In this document: positions 13,835 to 21,696 of the stretch, in pieces
How the letters are laid out: each line of letters begins with the position of its first letter
Numbering within the stretch: position 1 is the stretch's first letter
Virus record (IMG/VR): IMGVR_UViG_3300027968_000012
Location: 1 to 35,764 of that record
DNA from: a virus
Strand: one strand, 5' to 3'
DNA length: 35,764 bases
The notes under the pieces: model-generated
Databases searched by the model: none
What the model was told of the DNA's origin: nothing
The model's input: only the letters and a program-made list of their open reading frames with translations
Made by a program: the position numbers and the translations under genes

Positions 13835-14029
13835 ATAAGCACATTAACGGAAGAACAGCTTTTAGAAATGGAAGCAGAGATACGTGCTGATCCAGTGAAA
13901 TGGGCCTATTGGAAACTCAAAGATTCTAAAGGGAATCCATGGAAAGCACGATGGTATCAAAAGAAAATGATTCAAGATATCATGAATGGAACAAGACGTA
14001 TCGCGGCACGTATGGGTCGTCGTGTTGGT
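13835..14029 (+). CDS. Terminase large subunit, exon 1
   Basis: This 65-codon exon encodes the N-terminal region (STLTEEQLLEMEAEI...) up to GRRVG, the first half of the Walker A motif. No ATG fits: upstream in frame there is a stop at 13809, then ATT at 13829 touching the SD and ATA at 13835 six bases after GGGGAG, so a rare AUA (or AUU) start is the best reading; an internal ATG at 13868 lacks an SD and would drop about 11 residues. The exon ends in U, as required for group I splicing. Joined to 14276 it restores GRRVGKTE. The full protein of about 582 aa cuts and packages the phage genome. Confidence 0.8.
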
Positions 14030-14275
14030 AAAGGTTTTGCCGTCTAGTGTGGAAACATACTAGATTATCAGCGGGGAAAAACGGTGGAAACTAGAACAGT
14101 CAATACCGTGAGGGTTTGCATCACAAATCCTTGTAGAGCATACAGATTGAGCGTTATGAGAGCAAAAATATCTGCACGAGTCTCCGCTACCTAAGTCCAA
14201 GTGGATATGGTAAAGATATATGCCGATCCCCACAGGGATGTGGGAAAAGAGATAAAAAACTCTTTAATGTAGTTG
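14030..14275 (+). ncRNA. Group I intron 1 in the terminase gene (246 nt, no ORF)
   Basis: Splicing between 14029 (U) and 14276 restores the ATPase P-loop. P1 pairs exon GGU|AAA with UUUGCC (14035-14040) giving a U-G pair at the 5' splice site, and the internal guide GGUUUU (14032-14037) is the exact complement of the first six exon-2 bases AAAACC (P10). The intron ends in G. The 3' half has an AAGATATA segment and a CCCCACAGGGATGTGGG hairpin consistent with a compact catalytic core. The frame is closed by stops within it. Confidence 0.85.
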
Positions 14276-15037
14276 AAAACCGAAACGATGATTGTCTTTT
14301 GTTTATGGTTCGCGTTTCATCATAAGAATTCTCGATTGTTAATAGTGGCACCATATGAGAATCAGGTCCGTTTAATATTCATGCGTATTGCCGAAATGAT
14401 TCGTGATTGTGAAGAATTATCTAACAGTGTCAATATGACAAAGAATCCATTTATCGCATCATTTGGAAACGGCTCAACTATTATGGGATTCACGGCCGGT
14501 GCAAATTCAGGCTCCCAAAGTGGCGCTAGTATACGGGGGCAGAGGGCCGACTTCTTATTCGTGGATGAAGTCGATTACATGAGCCGTGATGGTATTGATG
14601 CGGTTCTTGCAATAGCAAACGAAGACCCTAATCGTATTGGTGTATGGGTTAGTTCAACGCCTACTGGTAAACGAGGATTCTTTTATGATGTGTGCACAAA
14701 CCCTGACACTGGATATAAAGCCTATCATTTTCCTTCTCATGTAAACCCAAATTTTGATGATAAAATGGAAGGTGAGTTCCGTGCTACTATGACGGAGCAG
14801 GGTTATATTCATGAGGTTTTAGCAGAGTTTGGAGAAGAAACCGTAGGTGTATTTAATAAAGATGCAGTAGAGCGAGCAAAATCGCAATATGCGTATTCTT
14901 ATCGAGAATTAAACGCATATGAACGTGAACAGTACCAAAAACAAGGTCACAAGCTAGATGACATTGTTTACTATGGGCCTTATAATACAGTTAAGAAAGC
15001 TCCACCTGCTTATCGAATAGTGGGTTGTGATTGGGAT
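14276..15037 (+). CDS. Terminase large subunit, exon 2 (ATPase domain)
   Basis: The exon starts with KTETM, completing Walker A, then has LLIVAPYENQ, the Walker B FLFVDEVDY, the coupling motif SSTPTG, and ends in the first nuclease-domain aspartate (VGCDWD). These are the standard motifs of phage large terminases (ATPase followed by RNase-H-like nuclease). The reading frame runs on for a few codons into the next intron before a stop, so unspliced RNA yields a truncated protein. The exon ends in U. Confidence 0.9.
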
Positions 15038-16145
15038 ATAAAAATAGCTTAATAAGTCGATTAATGATACACTTGTCTTAGGAGGGGTAAATTTGAAATA
15101 TTACCAAGACAAGGAATTATTAAAAGAATTATATGAAGCTCATAAAAGCTATGATAAGGTTGCAGAAATCTTAGGATGCAATTATAAGACAGTTGCAAGA
15201 TGGATGAAAAAGTTTGATATTGCTAATGTTGGAACTCAAGGTGCAAGAAAAAGAAATCTGAACCATGATTATTTTGAGGAAATCAATACAGAAGAGAAGG
15301 CTTATTGGTTAGGTTTTTTGTATGCTGATGGATGTGTATACCGAGGTTCAGGTTCATATTCTTACAGGCTTCAAATTAATCTACAGGCTAGGGATCGAAT
15401 TATTCTTGAAAAATTTCAATCTGCAATCGAATCAAATTATAAGATTCAAGAGAAGAAAGTGAATAATGCAGATTGCGTTCTTCTGAAAGTGAATTCCACA
15501 AAAATGTGTGAGGATTTAATGAACCTTGGTGTAGTTCCTAGAAAATCATTAATATGTACTTTCCCTAAATTAAGAAGCGATCTAATACCACATTTTATTA
15601 GAGGGTATTTTGATGGTGATGGATGTATAACTCGAACTGAGTCAAGAGGGAAATGGGGCATTAATATTTGCGGAAATCAAGCGTTTTTAACATCTATGCA
15701 AAATATTTTTAAAGAGAATGATATTTTAGTAAATATCTATGATAATAATCATAGCGTGGCTAAGACATTAGAAACTGGAAGTCATGTTATGATTTCAAAG
15801 TTATATGATTTTCTTTATAAAAACGCAACTGTTTATCTGGAAAGAAAATATGAAAAGTTTCAAGCTTTTATGAGTGAACAAGCAAATGTCCCCTTACAGA
15901 GTAATCTGTTCGATATAACTGGATGAATTCATGGGAACCCCTAACCGTAAAGGACGGAGGGCAATCATGAGCCAAGCCGCATATGTAACTCTAACGAGCC
16001 AGGGATGCGGAAGGTGCAACGACTAGGTGTTGAGGAAACAATAATACACCCACGAGCGTCCAGCCCCTTATAGGGTGATGATATAGTCTGAGCTGCAGGG
16101 AAACTTGCAGAAGGCAGGATAAAGAGCCTGTCGATAACAAAACTG
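15038..16145 (+). ncRNA. Group I intron 2 in the terminase gene, with endonuclease gene in P1 loop
   Basis: Exon end GGGAU can pair with GUCCC in the guide near 15890-15894 (U-G at the splice site). The endonuclease gene (15093-15926) therefore lies in the loop between the two P1 strands. The 3' part carries group I core hallmarks: GGTGCAACGACTAGG, GATATAGTCTGA and GGGAAAC. From the guide onward it matches intron 3 in the capsid gene at many positions (TGTCCCCTT-CAG-GTAA-CTG-TCGATATAA). The 3' end is G16145, or possibly G16148 (one codon difference). Confidence 0.85.
15093..15926 (+). CDS. LAGLIDADG homing endonuclease in intron 2
   Basis: A 277-aa protein starting at TTG with AGGAGGGG as SD. 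Two LAGLIDADG motifs are visible: AYWLGFLYADGC (about 72-83) and FIRGYFDGDGCI (about 168-179), each with the acidic residue needed for DNA cleavage, so it is probably active. The N-terminal 45 residues form a helix-turn-helix-like region (KVAEILGCNYKTVARWM) that would assist DNA binding. The last 15 or so codons overlap the ribozyme guide and P2 region, so protein and RNA constrain each other. It would cleave an intronless terminase gene and spread the intron. Confidence 0.9.
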   Translation: MKYYQDKELLKELYEAHKSYDKVAEILGCNYKTVARWMKKFDIANVGTQGARKRNLNHDYFEEINTEEKAYWLGFLYADGCVYRGSGSYSYRLQINLQARDRIILEKFQSAIESNYKIQEKKVNNADCVLLKVNSTKMCEDLMNLGVVPRKSLICTFPKLRSDLIPHFIRGYFDGDGCITRTESRGKWGINICGNQAFLTSMQNIFKENDILVNIYDNNHSVAKTLETGSHVMISKLYDFLYKNATVYLERKYEKFQAFMSEQANVPLQSNLFDITG

Positions 16146-16937
16146 AAGTTTGGAGCATCAACACAAATAGTTGTTACTGAATTTGATGAGCTCTTGAAGA
16201 AGTTTCGTGTTGCAATGCGTTACGAAATTCCAAGAGGTGATTTCACCTTTGATAATGCAGTTCGAAAGCTCATTGAAATTAATGAAATCTGGAATCCAAA
16301 ATTCTATTATATAGATGCTGGCTACGGTGAGTATCAACTCGAGGTGTTGCATAAGTATGGAATTGAACACCCTGAGAGTGGCTTACATCATAAAGTAAAA
16401 AGAATTCAATTTTCACAAAAGCTTGAGATACGTGATCCTGGTACAAGAGAAGTGGATTATAAAGAGGCTAAAAGCTTCATGATTAATCAAACTGCTATTC
16501 TATTAGAAAGGGATCAATTAGTCTTAAGTCCATTTGATGATATGATCTGGAAACAGATGATGGACTACCAAGTAGTGAAAATCACTCAAAATGGGAAGCC
16601 GATCTATACTTCTGAGAATGAACATGCATTAGATGCTTTTATGCTCACCATTCTTGGATTTACATTAGAATTCCCAGAGATCACCAAAATATTAGAAGAA
16701 GTGAAGGTCGCCAGGAAAGTCATACCTATTCAAAACAAGACAGAAGAGAAGCTTGCTGAAAAGGTGTTTGGTGGCGATCGAGATGTATATCATAAACCAA
16801 AAGAACGTGAAAGAGAGCCAAGAGATAATCCACGTTGGCACTGGAATAAAGTAGCCTTGGGATATTCAAAGAAAAAATCAACGAATTTTTGGGGTAGAGG
16901 AAATACAGGTGGTAGAGTGAAGCGTGCTATGTTTTAA
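16146..16937 (+). CDS. Terminase large subunit, exon 3 (nuclease domain)
   Basis: The exon resumes with KFGASTQIVVTEFDELLK directly after the GCDWD motif, completing nuclease motif I. Further acidic motifs are YIDAGYGEYQ and ENEHALDAFMLTILGF, typical motifs II and III of RNase-H-like terminase nucleases. The C-terminal 60 residues are basic and charged. The stop at 16935-16937 is followed by the GTTTAATAAACTAAAC-type element. Joining all three exons gives about 582 aa, a normal length for the family. Confidence 0.9.
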   Translation, partial: KFGASTQIVVTEFDELLKKFRVAMRYEIPRGDFTFDNAVRKLIEINEIWNPKFYYIDAGYGEYQLEVLHKYGIEHPESGLHHKVKRIQFSQKLEIRDPGTREVDYKEAKSFMINQTAILLERDQLVLSPFDDMIWKQMMDYQVVKITQNGKPIYTSENEHALDAFMLTILGFTLEFPEITKILEEVKVARKVIPIQNKTEEKLAEKVFGGDRDVYHKPKEREREPRDNPRWHWNKVALGYSKKKSTNFWGRGNTGGRVKRAMF

Positions 16938-16948
16938 TATTTAGTAAG

Positions 16949-16964
16949 ATTTAATAAACTAAAC
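16949..16964. repeat. ATTTAATAAACTAAAC element, copy 1
   Basis: One mismatch from GTTTAATAAACTAAAC at 32391-32406 and a few from the reverse-strand copy at 25831-25846. All three follow a late gene stop by 7 to 13 bases and precede the next gene group. Confidence 0.5.
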
Positions 16965-17141
16965 TTTTTGGAATGCCTGAAGTAATGCGTTGTCCCTAAA
17001 GATGTGCGTAGTGTTAGTAATTCTAATACGCAGCACATGTATAGGTGGAAGGCACAATATCCCCTGTATCCTTTCTTAATGGCTAGGCTTATCTTTCATT
17101 TTCTCTCTATCCCTTCCCCTCATGGTCTACACTATGAGGGG
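16965..17141 (+). other. Folded intergenic region upstream of the 411-aa gene
   Basis: GTGCGTA/TACGCAgCAC (about 17004-17036) is a long hairpin inside an outer TGCC/GGCA pairing, and CCCCTCAT (17116-17123) pairs perfectly with ATGAGGGG (17134-17141) just before the SD of the next gene. Neither is followed by a U-run. It may stabilise the downstream message or mark an RNA processing site. Confidence 0.35.
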
Positions 17142-17166
17142 ATACATATTATTTGGAGGTGTTTTC

Positions 17167-18402
17167 ATGGTTGATGAGTTGTTCGGGGGAAAAGGTATAG
17201 ATACGCCATATGAACATAAGCAAATGGAATACCATCCAGAGCTTTCGTATCCTCAACATAAAAAAGGGTTGCAGTTAGATCCCCAGATTATTCGAAATAT
17301 TGAACGAGCAAAAGACTTTACAATTTCCCAAAGCTTATTTGACTATGACAATCTTATTCAGAATATCCAGGAACTCATGAATACAATTGAAACACGAAAC
17401 AGAACAGAAGATTTTAAACTATTCAAAGATGCATTGAATACTAAAAAGAAAGTTGTAGATATAGAAAATAAATTATGCGGCTATGACGGATCAGGTGATG
17501 CTGAAATTTATCATATTCTATATAAGATGTTGAATTCTTGTACACGCCGCCGAGAATTTCTGGATAAAAAGTTTCGTACTCAATTTACTAATAAAACAGA
17601 TGCAGAGCAAATTCAACAAGCTGAAAATGATAGTATAGATGAATGGCATCAAATGCAAAATCAATTCATTGACTTACAGAATCAATTAGCAACTTATCAG
17701 CCGTCAGATGAAGAAGAAGGTTCCAGTGAAGCAGATATTTATATGCAAGAAGCAGCAAATCAGGAGCTGGCTGTTAATAATAAGGCGTCTTTACATAATA
17801 CTTTAGCAGATACAGGTTATATTCATCGGAATCGCACGACAATGTTTAATCAAATTCTTGGCCAGCTTCAGATTCTGGTAAATTCCCCACAAATGCTGAT
17901 GCCTTCAGATTTAAAAGATTGCATCATGACTATGGCAACTGGAGATTTAACAGCCATAAAAGCCCATTTGATTTTGACTTTTAATCAAACGAAAAAAGAT
18001 CAAAATGCCTTAAAAGGGGCTTATATTATGATGGATGATGATAAAGAAGATTTCATTTCTAATCAGCAATGGTTTCATCAGCAACTGGAGACTTCCGTTA
18101 ATAATCCATTAAAGAACTGGCTTTATAATCAATCAGATACCAACCACGCTTTTAATGATTTAGCAGATTTGTTAGTTGGTTCATTAGAACATACTCAAAA
18201 AACCTATAAAAATAGCAATAATGATTTATTAAAATTCTATCAACAAGAGAGCACTTATTATGCTAATCAAATCGCTTTTATTCAAAAAAAGGAGCAAATA
18301 CGACAATTCTTAAGAATCATTGAGGATATAGGCGATGTAAGAAGTTTGACAGTTGAATGGATTACAAATTATCTACAAGCTCATGGATATAGCACTGTAT
18401 AA
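17167..18402 (+). CDS. 411-aa predominantly helical late protein, unknown
   Basis: ATG at 17167 follows GGAGGT at 6 nt; the frame is open upstream through a hairpin, but that part lacks an SD. The product is Gln/Asn/Asp-rich and mostly helical with no hydrophobic segment (NIQELMNTIETRNRTEDF, NDSIDEWHQMQNQFIDLQ), with an acidic link SDEEEGSSEAD about mid-protein. It sits between the terminase and portal. No family recognised; a head-assembly or packaging accessory role is suggested by position only. Confidence 0.65.
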   Translation: MVDELFGGKGIDTPYEHKQMEYHPELSYPQHKKGLQLDPQIIRNIERAKDFTISQSLFDYDNLIQNIQELMNTIETRNRTEDFKLFKDALNTKKKVVDIENKLCGYDGSGDAEIYHILYKMLNSCTRRREFLDKKFRTQFTNKTDAEQIQQAENDSIDEWHQMQNQFIDLQNQLATYQPSDEEEGSSEADIYMQEAANQELAVNNKASLHNTLADTGYIHRNRTTMFNQILGQLQILVNSPQMLMPSDLKDCIMTMATGDLTAIKAHLILTFNQTKKDQNALKGAYIMMDDDKEDFISNQQWFHQQLETSVNNPLKNWLYNQSDTNHAFNDLADLLVGSLEHTQKTYKNSNNDLLKFYQQESTYYANQIAFIQKKEQIRQFLRIIEDIGDVRSLTVEWITNYLQAHGYSTV

Positions 18403-18406
18403 GAAG

Positions 18407-18435
18407 TGTAACGTGTTACAATATTCATGTATAAT
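18407..18435 (+). promoter_or_regulatory. Portal promoter overlapping a third operator (TGTAACGTGTTACA)
   Basis: The palindrome 18407-18420 begins with TGTAAC, which doubles as a -35; 17 bp later TATAAT (18430-18435) follows. Geometry is nearly the same as at 8000-8028, including TG directly before TATAAT. It precedes the portal gene, so the same regulator may control the head-gene operon. Confidence 0.6.
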
Positions 18436-18477
18436 TACTTATGATATATAACGCTTACGAGAAAGGGGCACCAGTTC

Positions 18478-20757
18478 TTGGCGAAGCTATTTGCAAAGTT
18501 TATGAATAGAATTGGCATCCGAAATGCCCCTTCTGCAAGCCTTCCAAAAAGAGGCGGTGGTGGGGCTATCAATCGAGATCCCAAAGCCGTCCAAGTGAAG
18601 CGGGTCGGTTATCAAATCTCCAACGCACAAGGTGGTGGAGGAAACGGCCGGGATAACTTTGAAAGCCCAAAAGTAGATTTCACAGTTATTGAGCAAGCGA
18701 TTGAACGTGATAGTTACATATTGCAGAGTGTGATGAAGTATGAAGAGCTTATCTTTAAGTCAGGATACGGGTTTCAATCGAAAAATGATCAAGCTTTACA
18801 ATACTTGCAACTTCGTTTAGATGCTATGTCTATCGCGACTCAAGTATCAACAGAAGAATTGTATCATGGAATTGCACGAGATATTGTTCGATTTTCTAAT
18901 GCTTTTATAGTTAAAGCAAGGGCTAAAGGTGGAAAAGGATTGATGCCAGGCATAACGGCAACTGCTGTTCCACCAGCAAAAGACCCTGTAGCTGGATATT
19001 TCTTATTGCCACCGTCTACTATGCAAATTGCAAGAGATCAAAATGGAAATATCACAGGTTATCAGCAACAAGTGCCAGGCGGAAATAACACAGTTAAGTT
19101 TCGTCCAGAAGATATTATTCACATTAAAGTAAATGTTCCTTCTGGTGAAGCTTTTGGTCTTCCTTTTTTGGCACCAGTTTTGGATGATGTACGACTTCTC
19201 CGGAAAATTGAAGAGAATGCTGCTCTCTTGCTTTATCGGCATATATTCCCGCTACTTGCTTATACGGTTGGTTTAGATAAGCCAGGGTTTGAGGCAACTG
19301 ATGAAGAGCTGGATGAAATTCGACAAGCAATAGAAAATATGCCAACGGATGGCGCACTTGTTTTACCTGAAAGGCATAAAATCGATGCCATCAATATTTC
19401 TACCATTGACGGAAAGCCATATCTAGATTACTTTGAGCAGCGTGTGTTCACAGGTCTTGGTATGAGCACTGTTGATATGGGACGAGGAGATACTGCTAAT
19501 CGAAACACCGCAGATGCAATGGGAGGCATCAAGGCAGATCGGGTGAAGGGATGGCAGCAGCAAATTGAAGCCCAACTCAATAAGTATCTATTTGAAGAGT
19601 TGCTTGTAGAAGGGGGATATGACCCTGTAGCTAACCCAGATCTAGCAGTCAGATTCCAATTCAATGAAATAGAGTCTGAAATGCGAATCAAATTGGATAC
19701 GCATGAAATCTATAAGTTTGAACACAACATCCAAACATGGGATGAAACCAGAAAGAACATGAAACTGGATCCTACAGTAGATGAATCCAGATTATATTTT
19801 AATATGGTTCAGATTCCACTTGCGATTAAGACAGCAGAAGCAAAAGCAAGTGCTGTGAATGCAAGTTCAGCAGGCACTCCTGAAACCAACAATAAACAAA
19901 AACCAGCTAATCAGCATGGCACTCGTTCAGGTCCCAAAAGAAGTACTGAATCAAATTTCGTAGATATTCAAGAAAATGTTCTACAAGCATTTCCGACCCG
20001 CTCTATTCCACAAATGACCAACAAGCTAAACACTATTTATCAACAAATGGAAGATGATGTGTTGTCTGAAATCAAGCGTCGATTTGAAAGAAGATCATAT
20101 CCTCTTAAGGATATAAAGACGATGGTGTCTAGTATTTACTTTGGAAAAGAGCGAATGAAGGACATTGTTCAGAAAGAAGCACGTCCTATCTTTATAGACG
20201 GGGCGAAGCAAGCCATGAAAGAAACAAAACGTAAAAAAATGCCTTCTATAGATGCATCACTTGCTTTGAAAATCGTAACAGATTCTGCTGTAGATAGCTT
20301 TAAACTAATTGAAACATCCTTGCATGATTTATTGGTCAAGAAACTTGAAGGTATTGATGAATATGCAAAGGCTATGATTACTGCAAAAGGAATCTTTGAG
20401 TCTTTACGGTATCGACTCCAGTTTATTTCGAAAACTTTGCTCATGAAAACATATCAATATGGATATATTTTAGGTTTATCGCGTTATGGTGAATCTGCAG
20501 TTCATGTAGTGGTTTCAGAAAATGAGTGTGAAAAATGCCAAGAAAAAGCTGGGCTAATCATTCAATTATCAAATCTTAGTCATATGGATGAAATAGCTTT
20601 ATGGTATCGAATTCCCCCATTCCATCCGAATTGTGAATGTGGATTGGAATTAGAACAAGAAATGAAACCAACTTCTAGTGAAAGTGTTCATCTTTCTAAT
20701 ATATTGGAACGATATGATCAGTTGGCACTAAGCAGTGGTGTTTCACATGGCTATTAA
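18478..20757 (+). CDS. Portal protein fused to a MuF-type head morphogenesis domain
   Basis: TTG start 9 nt after AAAGGGG. The 759-aa product has a Gly-rich N-terminus, then a portal body (about 60-430) with typical segments: RFSNAFIVKARA, FRPEDIIHIKVNVPSGEAFG, PFLAPVLDDVRLLRKIEENA and the MGRGDTANRNTADAM region. A linker rich in Asn, Pro and Ser follows. The C-terminal third ends with VVVSENECEKCQEK...IPPFHPNCECGLEL, the Cys/His pattern of the Mu gpF (MuF) family. Most phages encode portal and MuF separately, so this is a fusion. The portal is the dodecameric vertex through which DNA passes. No frameshift seen. Confidence 0.85.
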   Translation: MAKLFAKFMNRIGIRNAPSASLPKRGGGGAINRDPKAVQVKRVGYQISNAQGGGGNGRDNFESPKVDFTVIEQAIERDSYILQSVMKYEELIFKSGYGFQSKNDQALQYLQLRLDAMSIATQVSTEELYHGIARDIVRFSNAFIVKARAKGGKGLMPGITATAVPPAKDPVAGYFLLPPSTMQIARDQNGNITGYQQQVPGGNNTVKFRPEDIIHIKVNVPSGEAFGLPFLAPVLDDVRLLRKIEENAALLLYRHIFPLLAYTVGLDKPGFEATDEELDEIRQAIENMPTDGALVLPERHKIDAINISTIDGKPYLDYFEQRVFTGLGMSTVDMGRGDTANRNTADAMGGIKADRVKGWQQQIEAQLNKYLFEELLVEGGYDPVANPDLAVRFQFNEIESEMRIKLDTHEIYKFEHNIQTWDETRKNMKLDPTVDESRLYFNMVQIPLAIKTAEAKASAVNASSAGTPETNNKQKPANQHGTRSGPKRSTESNFVDIQENVLQAFPTRSIPQMTNKLNTIYQQMEDDVLSEIKRRFERRSYPLKDIKTMVSSIYFGKERMKDIVQKEARPIFIDGAKQAMKETKRKKMPSIDASLALKIVTDSAVDSFKLIETSLHDLLVKKLEGIDEYAKAMITAKGIFESLRYRLQFISKTLLMKTYQYGYILGLSRYGESAVHVVVSENECEKCQEKAGLIIQLSNLSHMDEIALWYRIPPFHPNCECGLELEQEMKPTSSESVHLSNILERYDQLALSSGVSHGY

Positions 20758-21592
20758 AGAATTTCATTTATCGTGTGAGCCAACAGTTATTGATTGTGGC
20801 ACTTTTACGATGAAAGGCATGACTTATAATGGAACTATGCCGGGTCCTGAAATCAGAGCCAATCTCGGTGATATTGTTCGTATTACACTGACCAATAATC
20901 TAGATGAACCTACTATGCTCCATTTACATGGTGTCAAAATCATCAATGGTTTTGATGGAACCTATTTGCAGCAAGAACCTATCATGCCAGGAGATTCTTT
21001 CACTTATGAATTTCACGCAAGACAAGCGGGGACTTTTATGTATCACTCTCATTTCAATAGTGAAGAGCAAATAGAAAGTGGCATGTTTGGTATGTTGATT
21101 ATAGATGATCCAAACGATCGTGTTCATCAAGATGTTTCTATCATGATATCTGGCCACCCAATGGATTATGTAATTAGTTGGAATCCAGATTTTGATATGG
21201 AGAACATGATGGATATGGACAACATGAATATGTATGTTTTAAACGGAAAACAATTTCCGTTTTTGCCTCGCTTACTATTAAAGCCAGGTGAACTCATTAG
21301 GATTCGATTTGCGAATATTTCTGACATGGCTCATCCTATGCATATTCATGGTCATACGTTTTATCAAATTATGCAAGATGCCAATCCGATTCGCCCAATT
21401 CCTTATGTCACGATAGATGTAGCACCTGGTCAAACAAAAGATGTCATATTTGAAGCAAATAATCCAGGAGCATGGATGCTTCATTGTCACATCAATGACC
21501 ATGCAATGTCTATGATGATAGAAGTGATTTATGAAGGATATGAAGAATTGGCAGATCAAGCAAGAAAAAATCATTTAAATATGATGATGTAA
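20747..21592 (+). CDS. Compact two-domain multicopper oxidase
   Basis: All four copper-binding motifs are present in 281 aa: HLHG (59-62), HSH (100-102), HPMHIHGH (196-203) and HCHINDHAMSM (246-256) with C247, H252 and axial M256 for the type 1 copper. The middle domain of three-domain laccases is missing, leaving two cupredoxin domains. A Met-rich loop lies at about 150-162 and the protein ends NMMM, features seen in copper-handling oxidases. There is no signal peptide, so it would be cytoplasmic or virion-borne. ATG at 20747 overlaps the portal stop by about 10 nt, so it is translated with head genes. An enzyme of this kind in a head module is unusual; possible roles are copper or metal oxidation on the particle or a recruited structural fold. 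Confidence 0.9.
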   Translation: MAIKEFHLSCEPTVIDCGTFTMKGMTYNGTMPGPEIRANLGDIVRITLTNNLDEPTMLHLHGVKIINGFDGTYLQQEPIMPGDSFTYEFHARQAGTFMYHSHFNSEEQIESGMFGMLIIDDPNDRVHQDVSIMISGHPMDYVISWNPDFDMENMMDMDNMNMYVLNGKQFPFLPRLLLKPGELIRIRFANISDMAHPMHIHGHTFYQIMQDANPIRPIPYVTIDVAPGQTKDVIFEANNPGAWMLHCHINDHAMSMMIEVIYEGYEELADQARKNHLNMMM

Positions 21593-21605
21593 GGAGGCTA
21601 TGAGC

Positions 21606-21665
21606 ATGTGCACACAATGCGGCATGTCAAATCATAAACCAAAAGGTGGCCGTAAAGGCAAATAA
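21606..21665 (+). CDS. 19-aa basic CxxC peptide
   Basis: ATG lies 8 nt after AAGGAGG, a strong site. The peptide MCTQCGMSNHKPKGGRKGK has one CxxC followed by a basic Gly/Lys tail. It is directly behind the multicopper oxidase and ahead of the protease gene. The strong SD supports translation. A metal-binding or nucleic-acid-binding peptide is possible; the link with the oxidase is suggestive only. Confidence 0.45.
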   Translation: MCTQCGMSNHKPKGGRKGK

Positions 21666-21696
21666 GCCTGGCTAATAAGTTAAAGGGGGTGAGATC

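Noticed and set aside
15093-15926. Terminase interruption as an intein
   Set aside because: The frame has stop codons between exon 2 and the endonuclease and no Hint-domain blocks; group I core and P1 pairing explain it.
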